Shown here piece by piece: positions 8,714 to 18,620 of a stretch of DNA of 64,000 bases. A model generated the notes under the pieces. It saw nothing but the letters and a program-made list of their open reading frames with translations. It ran no database searches and was not told the origin of the DNA. The position numbers and the translations under genes are program-made. The stretch comes from a virus: positions 54,990 through 118,989 of the IMG/VR virus record IMGVR_UViG_3300033146_003879; one strand, 5' to 3'. Each line of letters opens with the position of its first letter. Positions within the stretch are counted from its first letter, which is position 1.

Positions 8714-11158
8714 TTACAGAATTGTGTTTGTATTTATTCTTCTTACGTATATTTTGTTCTTGTTTCCTTTTTCTATTATGGTATCCAGTGCTAGCATTAG
8801 GTCTTTGTACTCTATTTCAGTTTCCGGTGGACTCTGACCGTTAGACATTTCTAGCATTGCTACTCCACGCCTTGTTATGGTTGTCCCTTTACTGTCTTTT
8901 ATTTTAGACAATGCTTCTTTTGCGGACCTCTCCATATTCTCAGCTCTCGCTTCCAGCCTCTTCTTAGCATCGCTCCATTGATCACCTATATTGTCTGCTT
9001 CTTTCTTCACTTGTTGAGCTAATGTGCCGATTTCATCTATCGCGGACAACATGTTTAACATGGTCTTAAGCATGTCTGACCCTCCCAAAAGAAGGACCCC
9101 TCCATACACGTATCTCGTCATGTTATTTTCAGCAAACACTTTATTTATTAATGTCTTAGCTTCTGTAGGATCTCCGTTTATTACACCTGCAACCATACCC
9201 ATCCCAGGCATATCTAACGCGTCCTTCATTCTTTTAAGAAGATCTAATAAATAGTCTTTTAATATGCGGTTTATAAGCGCCCTAACCATCTCTGTGATAG
9301 ACACCACATCCTTTGTTATGTCCATAGCATCGTCTATAATATCTATCGCAAACTCACCTACTGCGTTTATATCATCGACAATCTCGTATATAGTCTTAAC
9401 TACCTTCTTATTCTTACCAAGTAGCTCCTCCATTGTAACAGATGCAAGTGATCCTCCTCTCCAGCGTTTTGCACTGTGGTCGTCCGTCCACATATTGCTT
9501 TCTTCATCAGCCTTTTTGTTGTAACCAGCTACAGGAATAGCATAGTAATTACTTACAGGGGTGTACTCAATCCGATACTTGCTTGCGTAGTTCTCCATAT
9601 AGTCCGTCACGAGTGTTACTATATCATCCTCACTGATCTCATCACCCTTTAATATAATGTCGCTAGGTAAGGCATATTCTTCTGAAGGCACCACATGTAT
9701 AGCAACACTATAGTCGTAGTCTTCCAACTCAAGTTCTTCTTTATCGGTATCTGATAGTTGTATCGAGAATTTAGAAGGTGTGTAGCCTGAAGGGAGTAAG
9801 CCGCCTATAGCGATCTTCTCCTGTATATCACTATACTCGAATGACAACTTGCGTGTGTAGTATGAGGCGTTAACGTCACTGGGGTTAGACCCCATTTCCA
9901 ACAGTGTTAACCACGCTTTTGTTTGACTAAATGTAGTTATTGCCAACATATGCATTATCTCTTCTATATACTCATCAGCGAGTTCTGCATCAACCTCCAT
10001 ACTCGCTGCTCCTAACTGCGTCGTTATTCTACTAAGGTAGTACCCTCTCTCATCAAACGTAAGGTTTTCTGTCGTTGCTACCGCTAGGTCAACAGGAGGA
10101 AGTATCGCCATAATGTCATGTTGCATATTTCTATATAATACTATCTTCTTCGTCTTACTAGAGTCTTCCTTTCCTACCCCTACGAGTGTTATTGCCGTTA
10201 TTGTAACTTTAGTATTATCCGGCAACACCAATGTCACATCAAATGTGTTCGAGGAAGCCACATACTCAGCTTGTTTCTTAAGCGCATTAACAGATACATT
10301 ATCAACAACACCGCCGTCTGCACCGACCTTTATTGCACTTCTATTCTTATAAGACAACAAAACAGATTCCCCAACATCAGCGTCATTTTCTCGCACAGTA
10401 TCTATGGTGGTAGATGCGTATGTTCCTGTCTTAACGCTATCAACCAGTACTTCAGCCATCTTAGCGATAGCATCTTTCCTTTCCGCAGCTAAACGCTTCT
10501 GTTCGTTACGCAATCTTGACCTATCCTCTTCGGTTAACGCACCTTCTAATTCAGTATACGTCTCCTTTAATCTAGCACTGTGTTTCTTTAACATTTTAGA
10601 TATTTTAGCTATGTCATTTGTTACCATATTTGAAGCATCGTCAATGGCATCCATTAAAGCATCCGTGCTAAATGCCGGGAGATACAGTGGAAAAAATACA
10701 AAACCCCACACCCTATCGCCGGATGGTTTATTCTGCCACTCGGTAAGAACCTCCTCTAGGCGAGGATCAAATCCCCTAGCCATAGGTATGCCCCACCGGT
10801 TCTTCTCTGCAACGAATGCAGTAACCTTTATCTCTCCTCCTGCCTTTATGCTCATAAACATAGCAACTGCTTTATTCATGATTGCTAGCACTGTTTGTAT
10901 TGTTGTTTTTGCAAGGAGTAAGGCAGGGTCCGAGTACGCCGTTATAGCATCCTCTACCATTAACAACGCTGCATTAGCTTCGTCAATACCTAACATGAGC
11001 ACGTCGATTGCTTCCGGCGCCTTGTCAATAAGTATTGTCAAGGGACCCAACAAACCCTTCTTCACAGCTTCATTCAAGATTTTTCCAGCGGGGTCAAAAG
11101 ACACCCACTCAGAGAAAGACTCAAGATTACCTTTACTTAATTGATCTCCGATTCCCAT
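8714..11158 (-). CDS. Large virion protein of the baseplate block, function unknown
   Basis: 814 aa; ATG at 11158 after AGGAGGCGAT. No family was recognised. The N-terminal 110 residues are hydrophobic and helical, a Lys/Glu coiled coil lies near residues 185-245, the middle is beta-rich, and a second coiled coil lies near residues 725-765 (KKEADNIGDQWSDAKKRLEA). It is the last gene of the 14190-8714 transcript, 8 bases after the spike-like gene. A tape-measure-like or baseplate-associated role is possible; it is shorter than most tape measure proteins of myoviruses. Confidence 0.7.
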   Translation of the reverse strand: MGIGDQLSKGNLESFSEWVSFDPAGKILNEAVKKGLLGPLTILIDKAPEAIDVLMLGIDEANAALLMVEDAITAYSDPALLLAKTTIQTVLAIMNKAVAMFMSIKAGGEIKVTAFVAEKNRWGIPMARGFDPRLEEVLTEWQNKPSGDRVWGFVFFPLYLPAFSTDALMDAIDDASNMVTNDIAKISKMLKKHSARLKETYTELEGALTEEDRSRLRNEQKRLAAERKDAIAKMAEVLVDSVKTGTYASTTIDTVRENDADVGESVLLSYKNRSAIKVGADGGVVDNVSVNALKKQAEYVASSNTFDVTLVLPDNTKVTITAITLVGVGKEDSSKTKKIVLYRNMQHDIMAILPPVDLAVATTENLTFDERGYYLSRITTQLGAASMEVDAELADEYIEEIMHMLAITTFSQTKAWLTLLEMGSNPSDVNASYYTRKLSFEYSDIQEKIAIGGLLPSGYTPSKFSIQLSDTDKEELELEDYDYSVAIHVVPSEEYALPSDIILKGDEISEDDIVTLVTDYMENYASKYRIEYTPVSNYYAIPVAGYNKKADEESNMWTDDHSAKRWRGGSLASVTMEELLGKNKKVVKTIYEIVDDINAVGEFAIDIIDDAMDITKDVVSITEMVRALINRILKDYLLDLLKRMKDALDMPGMGMVAGVINGDPTEAKTLINKVFAENNMTRYVYGGVLLLGGSDMLKTMLNMLSAIDEIGTLAQQVKKEADNIGDQWSDAKKRLEARAENMERSAKEALSKIKDSKGTTITRRGVAMLEMSNGQSPPETEIEYKDLMLALDTIIEKGNKNKIYVRRINTNTIL

Positions 11159-11166
11159 ATCGCCTC

Positions 11167-12381
11167 CTAAGGCAGTGATCCGTTAGGTACAAATGAAGGT
11201 AGTTCGATGTAACTATTAACAACAAACGGAGCATTCGCATTGTAGTTTATAAGGAGTGTTTTTAGTGGGTCTAACGCTGACAGTGGGGCGCAGAGAGGAT
11301 TCTTTGATGCCGCACTTATCGCAGTAAGCATAGCGTCGACTGTTTTATATAATGAGTCGAGTGATTTCTGCGTCGCATCACCATTGGCAACATGCTCACC
11401 CTTACCAAGCAGCTCCATACTCATACCTTTAACTTTAACAGACCCATCCATCCCTTTGAATGACATCCCACTTAACATACCCGCCTTCATATTAATATCA
11501 CCACCACTCCCGTTATTACCTTTTGCATTTATAGCTATGTTCTGGCCATCAAGCCTAAGGAGTACGGTTCCCATAAGGGACATCGTCTGCCCGGTTAGTG
11601 AAAATACCTTCATCGCCGACATTATAATACTCTGACCAGATAACGCAGCCTCCCCACCCACCATAACAGTAAGCCCCTCCTTAATATCAATAACAGCTTT
11701 CACAAGTTGTGATCTAAGTGATTTAGCCAGATTGACCGCTATGCTATCGTCTGCTATACTGTGGTTAAACACTTCATGCCCAAACATTGATGCTACTATA
11801 CCGCTCTTTGTAACCGTTAGTGATATCATCTCGCTATCCAACGCTATCTTAAGCATGGAATTCGTATCACTGGAGAACTCTAACTTACCTATCTTCATCT
11901 TTACCACAGGAGTAGTATTCCTATCACTCAATACCGACACATCAATAGAGTCTCCATCAAGTATTCTCATCTTGCGAGCAAACAGAGTAACCGCATCTGC
12001 TGTACCATCGAAGAGTATTCTACTAAAAAGGGACGCTCCGATAATACTCTTAAACCCTCGTAGTAGATACATGAACCCTGTTCCTGGTCGCTGGAACAAT
12101 TCATCACCTTCCCGCACAGCGGCAGACTGCCTATTATCATACACAACAGGGGCAACGCTTGCTTTTGCTCCTGGAACAAAGTCCTCACCGAGACAATTGC
12201 GTTCGTACGCAATAACAGCTGTCACAATCCTATCCTTCGGATCGTACGCAACAACACAGTCTTTTGTAACCCCTTGCACATTTATAGGTACCGTAAGATT
12301 AGCTACCTGTGTTCCTGAGCTAGTATCAACAATCGTTACCATACGACTCTTAACTTCTGAGTAAAGTACTATTCCAATCAT
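11167..12381 (-). CDS. Baseplate central spike-like protein
   Basis: 404 aa from ATG at 12381, which forms an ATGA overlap with the stop of the preceding gene and follows GAGGG; the longer frame to 12420 has no ribosome binding site. Residues about 1-90 look like an OB-type domain (VTIVDTSSGTQVANLTVPIN). The middle and end are short repetitive strands (NIAINAKGNNGSGGDINMKA, then MSFKGMDGSVKVKGMSMEL), as in the beta-helix of gpV/VgrG-type spikes that puncture the outer membrane. No metal-binding HxH tip is visible. Neighbours on both sides are baseplate candidates. Confidence 0.6.
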   Translation of the reverse strand: MIGIVLYSEVKSRMVTIVDTSSGTQVANLTVPINVQGVTKDCVVAYDPKDRIVTAVIAYERNCLGEDFVPGAKASVAPVVYDNRQSAAVREGDELFQRPGTGFMYLLRGFKSIIGASLFSRILFDGTADAVTLFARKMRILDGDSIDVSVLSDRNTTPVVKMKIGKLEFSSDTNSMLKIALDSEMISLTVTKSGIVASMFGHEVFNHSIADDSIAVNLAKSLRSQLVKAVIDIKEGLTVMVGGEAALSGQSIIMSAMKVFSLTGQTMSLMGTVLLRLDGQNIAINAKGNNGSGGDINMKAGMLSGMSFKGMDGSVKVKGMSMELLGKGEHVANGDATQKSLDSLYKTVDAMLTAISAASKNPLCAPLSALDPLKTLLINYNANAPFVVNSYIELPSFVPNGSLP

Positions 12382-13202
12382 GTAACGTACCCTCGATGTA
12401 CCGTTGTATTTGCCTCCCATAACGGAGCATAACCACTATACACAGAATTAACAAGGAACTCAACTATATCATCCCTAACTTGATCTACATCACCTTTTGA
12501 ATGGGACATAAGGAACTGTTCTGCTAAGAGATCTTCAGGCAATGCTCTCCATATAGGAATGCTAACCGCAGGCATCCCAAACTCCCCAGGATACATGAAC
12601 AAAGACTTCTCTACCAAGTAGTCTTCAAGCATACGCGCTGAGCACCCATTCTTATATATATAATTACGCGCGCGCGCTTTATATATAGAGAGTACATTTA
12701 ACATTGCGAAGAATCCATAATATCTAAGATCGCCGGTATTTGGTGAAATGAAGGATCCGTCTACCATATTAAGCAGGTAGTTATTTGCGTCTAAACCCCC
12801 TTCAATGAGGTCCTTCACGGCCGGAGTAGCACCATTGTTTCCGTACGTATAATACCGAATAGAGCGCTCTTGATTCTTGTACATAGGCTCTTTCTCTGTT
12901 ACTATATAGTTCATACTACCAAGCACAAGGAGACGCATTGTGGTGTCTCCTCTGTAGATAGGGAACACCGAACTACTGCTGATAGGAGAGGGACCACGAT
13001 AATCAACATGGTTTGCATACATAGGTACCGACACCCCCGCACCAAAGGGCGGCCTTACATCTACAATCCTACATACACCGTGGGAGTACACATTGTTTGA
13101 TTTGCTTGCGTAGGGATAAAATAAAGACACCCGTATAATCATCTCGCCTTCGGGGTGCTCAGAGCTCCCACGATACACGCCCTCTCTATATACATTAACC
13201 AT
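12378..13202 (-). CDS. Baseplate-block protein, function unknown
   Basis: 274 aa. ATG at 13202 follows GAGGCAGTG; a GTG one codon earlier is also in frame. No family recognised. It contains a helical second half (residues 150-260) and strand-rich first half. Coding is translationally coupled to the spike-like gene through an ATGA overlap, so the two products are probably made together and may bind each other, for example as hub and spike. Confidence 0.75.
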   Translation of the reverse strand: MVNVYREGVYRGSSEHPEGEMIIRVSLFYPYASKSNNVYSHGVCRIVDVRPPFGAGVSVPMYANHVDYRGPSPISSSSVFPIYRGDTTMRLLVLGSMNYIVTEKEPMYKNQERSIRYYTYGNNGATPAVKDLIEGGLDANNYLLNMVDGSFISPNTGDLRYYGFFAMLNVLSIYKARARNYIYKNGCSARMLEDYLVEKSLFMYPGEFGMPAVSIPIWRALPEDLLAEQFLMSHSKGDVDQVRDDIVEFLVNSVYSGYAPLWEANTTVHRGYVT

Positions 13203-13212
13203 CACTGCCTCA

Positions 13213-14190
13213 CTATTTTACTATATCACTCAATTCAGTGTTTTCGCTGGTATACACGATCGAGAATGTTTCAACATCTTTATGGTTATTGGTAAGACGC
13301 GGAACAGACTGCAGCACCATATCCTTAAACACATAGTCCCCAATAACAATATCTACAGGAGGATTACCAAATGAGTACCAGGTATCAAAAAAAGAGGTGT
13401 ATATATCAAGCCACTGTGTGTCGTATGTATTAAATGCGAGGTTATCTGTCAGTATGAGGGATGGGTTTGTCCTTCCTCTTGTTACTTGCAGTAACCGAGC
13501 ATGGCTCAGTGGGTGCATAGATGACGCAGTCCTCGGTGGGTTAAACTGCACAGCTCTTGGGTACAATTTAATATAAATACGAGAGTCGTCGCGGTTGTTT
13601 CTATCCGTGTTTCCTAGGTCCTTGCTGGGATCCGGCTTGTAGAACCCCCCATCAATTGTACTATCCCGTAGTTTCTTAACCCCGCTCTCATACACGCGGG
13701 ACACCACACCACTGCGAACCAATGCTGTCATTATGGCACTTCCCGATGTAATAGGAGCTTCGTTATGTATCATCCTAGCAGACTTCTTAGTATCTATGCG
13801 AGAGTGTTGGTAAATAAACATAGATGATTGTGATGCCACATTACTATAGGTTTGCATCAAGCTATCTAACTCACTTATTTGAGCATCTGACAACTGACTA
13901 CCGGACAGCATGAGAGTTACACCGCTCTGATTATTCTTCTTTAATATCATAGGCTTAACAAACTTTGTTATTTGAGCAAGCGCTCGAGAACTAGTGAGAT
14001 CAACACCATCGCCTGAGGAATCACCATCACCCCACAAGTAGCTTGCATAATCTTTCTGAAAAGCAACCACCCTGTTTGCAGAGTTAAGGGTTAACTTCTT
14101 AATAGTTGTACCTGTTTTACTATCGGCACCGACGCTATCAAGCAGCGGTGAACCTGTTGTAGTCGCCACCCTCGGATACAGTATATGCAT
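13213..14190 (-). CDS. Baseplate-block protein, function unknown
   Basis: 325 aa; ATG at 14190 after GAGGTGAGAA. First gene of the 14190-8714 run, with a CTATAAT element 42 bases upstream. The C-terminal 70 residues (DIVIGDYVFKDMVLQSVP) resemble the strand-rich end of tail hub or baseplate adaptor proteins that keep the LysM-carrying partner; this is a loose resemblance. The middle has a charged loop with many Arg/Asp residues. Confidence 0.7.
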   Translation of the reverse strand: MHILYPRVATTTGSPLLDSVGADSKTGTTIKKLTLNSANRVVAFQKDYASYLWGDGDSSGDGVDLTSSRALAQITKFVKPMILKKNNQSGVTLMLSGSQLSDAQISELDSLMQTYSNVASQSSMFIYQHSRIDTKKSARMIHNEAPITSGSAIMTALVRSGVVSRVYESGVKKLRDSTIDGGFYKPDPSKDLGNTDRNNRDDSRIYIKLYPRAVQFNPPRTASSMHPLSHARLLQVTRGRTNPSLILTDNLAFNTYDTQWLDIYTSFFDTWYSFGNPPVDIVIGDYVFKDMVLQSVPRLTNNHKDVETFSIVYTSENTELSDIVK

Positions 14191-14231
14191 TTCTCACCTC
14201 GAAAAAATAAAGGACCTCGATTGCTGCTTTA

Positions 14232-14237
14232 ATTATA
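14232..14237 (-). promoter_or_regulatory. CTATAAT promoter element before the baseplate block
   Basis: Minus strand ACTCTATAATTAAAG, 42 bases before the start at 14190 and directly after the hairpin that follows the ThiF-like gene. Confidence 0.5.
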
Positions 14238-14242
14238 GAGTA

Positions 14243-14265
14243 AGCCCCCTGCATTGCAAGGGGCT
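14243..14265 (-). terminator. Hairpin after the ThiF-like gene
   Basis: AGCCCC (14243-14248) pairs with GGGGCT (14260-14265) around TGCATTGCA, just after the stop of the ThiF-like gene. The T tract on the minus strand is weak, so termination may be partial. Confidence 0.5.
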
Positions 14266-14271
14266 AAACTC

Positions 14272-15876
14272 TTAAGACGCTTCTTTGATCTTCTTTTTCT
14301 TCTTGGCGGTCTTAGCAGTAGCAGCCTTCGCCGTCACTACTTTTGCCCTCTTTTCCTTGTCTTTATTCGCCTGTTCACGTGCTCGTTCTTCTGCAGCTTC
14401 CCGAGCAAGTGCCGCTGCCAGCGTATTTCTCATACGAGCATACCCCGTTGCCCCTTGCGCAATGACTTTTGAGTGTATGCTCGATCCGTGGATAGATATA
14501 CCATCAGTAACAGCTTCAACAACAGGATCGAGGTCCCAGAAGGTTGCCATATCATCCTCTGTTGTTCCAGCTTCTGCTGCAAAGAATTCCACCATGTTAA
14601 TAGAGGCATCCACATCAAACTCAGTAGTTTGATCATGTTCAGCTGCTAGCTTCCCAGCCAGATCTATTACCTGCTCGTCGGTAACATCTCCATCAGGTAT
14701 CGTGAGAAGTACTTTCCTGATAGCACCGCGCGTCCTTCCTAGTTTTCTTTCAGGTATGGCGGGAAGGCCGTGATTTCTCAGGGTATAAATCCCAGAGATA
14801 GAACTTCCTGTTTCATCTCTGAGCTCGTTAATGCGTGATATATTAGTACCCATTGCCGCTAGAATAGTTTCACGATGAACTCCTTTAGCAGTACTCACGC
14901 CACCTAGCTCTGCAATATTCCACAATTTCGCAATCCATCCAGCAACAACCCCGGTGAGGTGTGTGGCCGCCATCATATTCATGGTAGCTGTCTGTGGAAC
15001 CGGCGCTGTCTCTTCCGTGACAGCACAACTATGTAGCGCATCAGGTACAGTCAAGTCGGCGTTATACACATGCGTATAGTCAACAAGGGGTGTATTAACA
15101 GCGCCATTTATAGCAAAGTCAACATCATCATTACCAGCATCGATGTATGCGTAAGATGCGCTAGCGCCACCTCGACCAGCATTCGACAATAGTACTTTAA
15201 GCCCTTCTACAGGAAACAATCCAGACGCGTTTATATTGCCGTCGGAATATCTTGTAACCGCCCTGACGTGAGAGGCCTCCTCGTCATCTATGAAATAAAC
15301 TGCGGTGCGAGCGTCAAAATCTTTTTCCGCCACCGCTTCGATTATCTCTTTGACAGGTTCGATAGATTCAGCAAACCTATCAAATGCAAATTCTCGAGTT
15401 TTGCTTACATGTTTATGATAGTGCTTCTCAAGGGTCTTCCTTGTTAGGTTGTTGTCTACACACATTACAGTTATCGCGGCAGCAACTTGCTCGGGGAATA
15501 ACATCTCCTTAAGGTCCTCGTCAAGATCCCCGTCCGCATTCTCCAACACCAATCTCTCGACCGCCTCTATCCTAATTGCGGGCATATAACCATTCCCAGT
15601 ATTGAGGTGAGGGTCTGTTTGCACTACCGCGGCTGCGAGTATGCGTTCGAGCTTCATGCGCAGATAATCAACCTTCGTCATGCCTATGGATTCCATACCA
15701 AGAAAATGCTGCCGCACCAGGTTGCGTAACTCAATACGATCGTTGTCTATCAAGTTGATAAGCACGGCGCGATCCTCATCTTCGTGGCGCATCCCAATAA
15801 CAGCTCTCAGTATTTGTTCTGAGAACCAGGCGCCGGTACCCCCAGCGCCTATGATGTTTATAGTAATCGCGTTCAT
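14272..15876 (-). CDS. E1/ThiF-like adenylyltransferase (PRTRC-like)
   Basis: 534 aa, about residues 1-320 form a ThiF/E1 adenylation domain that would activate the C-terminus of a ubiquitin-like protein with ATP. Visible marks are the nucleotide loop GAGGTG (10-15), the segment LIDNDRIELRNLVRQ with D44, D46, R51, N52, R55 and Q56, K68, and D141 in CVDNN. SCAVTEE (Cys284) followed by a Gln and MN at 299-300 matches the S-C...Q...N pattern that I know from ThiF proteins of PRTRC cassettes, and Cys284 could be the thioester site. The tail after residue 500 is very Lys/Ala-rich. Its start overlaps the JAMM gene stop (TAATG), so the two are coupled. Confidence 0.8.
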   Translation of the reverse strand: MNAITINIIGAGGTGAWFSEQILRAVIGMRHEDEDRAVLINLIDNDRIELRNLVRQHFLGMESIGMTKVDYLRMKLERILAAAVVQTDPHLNTGNGYMPAIRIEAVERLVLENADGDLDEDLKEMLFPEQVAAAITVMCVDNNLTRKTLEKHYHKHVSKTREFAFDRFAESIEPVKEIIEAVAEKDFDARTAVYFIDDEEASHVRAVTRYSDGNINASGLFPVEGLKVLLSNAGRGGASASYAYIDAGNDDVDFAINGAVNTPLVDYTHVYNADLTVPDALHSCAVTEETAPVPQTATMNMMAATHLTGVVAGWIAKLWNIAELGGVSTAKGVHRETILAAMGTNISRINELRDETGSSISGIYTLRNHGLPAIPERKLGRTRGAIRKVLLTIPDGDVTDEQVIDLAGKLAAEHDQTTEFDVDASINMVEFFAAEAGTTEDDMATFWDLDPVVEAVTDGISIHGSSIHSKVIAQGATGYARMRNTLAAALAREAAEERAREQANKDKEKRAKVVTAKAATAKTAKKKKKIKEAS

Positions 15877-18521
15877 TACTCCGCTTCCTCCGTTTTAGAT
15901 TGTCCTTTCTCAGCCACTCCCTGAGCAAGAACTGTGTTCTTGTCAAACAGCACCTGCAGTCTGTCCTTCCAACCAACAAGTGCTCCTCTAGCACTCACAT
16001 CATGAGCTGCGGTGTCTAACAACCTACAGATGATTGCAACAGTAAGGAGTATATTTGCTGCATACATCGCGTCAGCTATAGTATGTATTTCCAACTCGTC
16101 AGCAAACTCCTCAATAAGTGGTCTCGGAATAGGCTTAACCAGGTTAGTTGTGAGTGCGGGTGGTGCAATAACTGCTTCCGAATCCGTCGAATAATGTGTA
16201 TACAGCATACCAGCAACCTTAAGCATATTATCATTCATGACTTTTTCGACAGCACTCCAAGGACGTAAGTATTGAGTTTGCTTAATAAGAGCCTCAACTC
16301 CTGGGTGGATTGCATAATGCATAGCGAGGTTGTACACGGTTCCGTAAGAAACAACTTTAGGGTCGATACCCTCTGCACCTACACTATACTTCTCGTATAT
16401 GTCAACCTCCATCAAATTCGCTTCATACATTGCAACCAGTTCAGCATACACTTCTGTAGGGATATCTTTCGCTGCCCACGAATTCTGTGCCATAACACCA
16501 GCAACCGCTTCAATAAAGAGGATATCTATAGCTACAGCATGCACTTGCTCTGTGGCATCAAACTCAGGAACGGCATATCTTTCAATAGCGTCATCAACAA
16601 CACTCAGCGATACAGGGTAGAACTGCGCGGTGTAATCCTCAACAGGTTTTGCTTCGCCTGTTGCTGGCATAATATCTGCCATCTCCTCTATGTACTCTTC
16701 GACAAAGCTCGCTTCTATCTCAAACAGTGTTTCCATGTGTTCCTCAGCAGCGTCAAGTGTCAGTTTGTCTATAGAAAGCTTTTCGTCATTAACACACGAC
16801 TCTGCTATACCTATGAGGTTAGCAACAACAGAATCTATCGCATCGCCGTCAACGTGAGATTTCACAACGCTCTTAATCGGTTCCAGTTCTGCAATTTTAG
16901 GAGCTGGTGTAGTAGCAGTTCTTAACGCAGGTGCCGTGGTGTGAGGCGAGGTTCTTCCAGCGCCGATAGAATCGAACATATCGACTCCTGCATATTGCTC
17001 CCACGCGGTTCGATAACCACGATAGTTATTCTGGTAGTTTCCGGTGTATCCTGTGTACCTTGGTGCGTGGAAAAGCTTGTACCCCTTATCTTCAAGTGGG
17101 GACTGCTTCAAGAACGCTCTGTGCGCTCCATTTACATTACGAAACAGTGTAGTGTGATCAATCCGCAGGTTTTTGTCGAGATATTTTGATGTTCCAGGAA
17201 TAAGCGTATATGCAGAGAACGTTGACGCCATGATATCGATGTACAATGTAAGCTCTACCTTTCGCTCAAGTTCGTCTCTCTCCATAAGTGCCAAGCCAAT
17301 AGGTGCGGTCTCTCCTGACATCTCAAGCTTACTGTCTCCTTTGTGAATATGAACGAGAATCTTAACACCATTGACTACAAGAATCTTTCGTACAGCTGTG
17401 AGGAGTTCAACCCCCGCGTTACCAAATCTCGATAAACCCATTTCGGCTTCCAGCTTGGTACGAAGCTCCATAACGTCGAGTGAGTTTGGGACAAAAGCGC
17501 AGTCGACAACATCAACATCATTACGGAAGAAGAATCTACCATCGCTACCTTCAATCGCTTCTGCGTAGGATTTAACAACAGCAGCCTTAGGCTTTATCGC
17601 ATTAGCCGTGTACCCTCCTGTAGCAGGGACCAACAAGGCATTAGTTGGCTGCTTAAAGGACTTGCGTTTATACTTCTTCTTGTGCCCGCCAATAATTCTG
17701 TGTAACCACGATCCGCCTGTTCTCTTCAACGCAGCTTGCTCAGCGGCGACGCGTGCGTCTTTTACTTCTTTGTGGCGCTCTATAACAGTATTTATATGCT
17801 CAAGAGTAAGCTCATCCAGTGCTTCCTCTGCTGTCTCGGTGAGACGCCAATGCATGTCTGGAACACCGTTTGTAAATGCATCTTTCGGATCAAGAAATTT
17901 CTTAACTCCAGACAATCTTACATTCACACCACCAAACTCGTTGCTACTAGGAGAAAACGTAATGTTACCGTAGTAGCGTCCATTCATCTTCTCTGTTGAG
18001 GCCTGATCGGGACCGGAAAACATTCCGGGGGCAACACCGAACGGGTGGCTGTGAAATTCTCCAACAATTACTGCATTTGGATAATGCATAAACATGCGCT
18101 TAATTGCGGGTATCTCAACCGTATAAAATGCGCCTTGTAGATCTTGATATTCAGGACACACAACAAAGTACTCCCCAGAGTCATTGTCTCGCATAACAAA
18201 TGCGCACGCCTCTGTGCCGAGCTCGGCAGAGATTTTACCAATAACTTGACGTACTTGAATGAGCACTTCTGTAGGAAGCTTTTCTTTTATCCATGTCTTG
18301 ACCGGAACCTGAGCTTCTTCTGGAACTTTATACCACTCACCGTCGTGCGGTATAATTTCACTATAGTTGCGATCTGCCTCAATCATGTTAAGTAGCGACA
18401 CTCCTTCTTCAGAAGTATCAAGCACAACTTGCGGCGTTGACTCAAGAGTGTCTGCTACAGGATACTCTGATATTGCGAGCTCTGATACGCAGGTTACTGC
18501 GATGTTTTTCTTTTTTAGCAT
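15876..18521 (-). CDS. JAMM/JAB-domain peptidase with long C-terminal extension
   Basis: 881 aa from MLKKKNIAV; the ATG at 18521 follows GGAGGAAATCCCT, the same leader used by two other genes of this cassette. A JAB/MPN metallopeptidase domain lies at about residues 85-220. The metal site is E155, H157, H159, S169 and D172 in GEFHSHPFGVAPGMFSGPD. The H-to-S spacing is nine residues, longer than the usual seven. Known JAMM proteins next to E1-like enzymes process or remove ubiquitin-like modifiers. The following 650 residues have no recognised domain and include acidic helical stretches. A basic patch (HKKKYKRKSF) follows the catalytic domain. Confidence 0.8.
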   Translation of the reverse strand: MLKKKNIAVTCVSELAISEYPVADTLESTPQVVLDTSEEGVSLLNMIEADRNYSEIIPHDGEWYKVPEEAQVPVKTWIKEKLPTEVLIQVRQVIGKISAELGTEACAFVMRDNDSGEYFVVCPEYQDLQGAFYTVEIPAIKRMFMHYPNAVIVGEFHSHPFGVAPGMFSGPDQASTEKMNGRYYGNITFSPSSNEFGGVNVRLSGVKKFLDPKDAFTNGVPDMHWRLTETAEEALDELTLEHINTVIERHKEVKDARVAAEQAALKRTGGSWLHRIIGGHKKKYKRKSFKQPTNALLVPATGGYTANAIKPKAAVVKSYAEAIEGSDGRFFFRNDVDVVDCAFVPNSLDVMELRTKLEAEMGLSRFGNAGVELLTAVRKILVVNGVKILVHIHKGDSKLEMSGETAPIGLALMERDELERKVELTLYIDIMASTFSAYTLIPGTSKYLDKNLRIDHTTLFRNVNGAHRAFLKQSPLEDKGYKLFHAPRYTGYTGNYQNNYRGYRTAWEQYAGVDMFDSIGAGRTSPHTTAPALRTATTPAPKIAELEPIKSVVKSHVDGDAIDSVVANLIGIAESCVNDEKLSIDKLTLDAAEEHMETLFEIEASFVEEYIEEMADIMPATGEAKPVEDYTAQFYPVSLSVVDDAIERYAVPEFDATEQVHAVAIDILFIEAVAGVMAQNSWAAKDIPTEVYAELVAMYEANLMEVDIYEKYSVGAEGIDPKVVSYGTVYNLAMHYAIHPGVEALIKQTQYLRPWSAVEKVMNDNMLKVAGMLYTHYSTDSEAVIAPPALTTNLVKPIPRPLIEEFADELEIHTIADAMYAANILLTVAIICRLLDTAAHDVSARGALVGWKDRLQVLFDKNTVLAQGVAEKGQSKTEEAE

Positions 18522-18572
18522 AGGGATTTCCTCCAATATTTACAAATGTATTTCCAAAAAATAAGCGAGGAG

Positions 18573-18610
18573 GAGCCCGTTTATATCCGCCAGCAGATAT
18601 AAACAGGCTC
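18573..18610 (-). other. Intercistronic stem-loop between the 100-aa gene and the JAMM gene
   Basis: GAGCC and GTTTATATC pair with GATATAAAC and GGCTC, leaving one C/A mismatch and an 8-base loop. No T tract follows on the minus strand, so a processing, stabilising or attenuating element is more likely than a full terminator. Confidence 0.6.
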
Positions 18611-18620
18611 ACTCGTTAAG

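Noticed and set aside
10404-11144. 246-aa plus-strand frame opposite the 814-aa gene
   Set aside because: Shadow with biased Ser/Leu composition, no ribosome binding site, complete overlap with a well-supported gene.
11732-12364. 210-aa plus-strand frame opposite the spike-like gene
   Set aside because: Complete overlap with a supported minus gene and no start signal.
16272-16925. 217-aa plus-strand frame inside the JAMM gene
   Set aside because: Shadow with Cys/His/Asn-rich composition; the minus frame has conserved motifs and a strong start.
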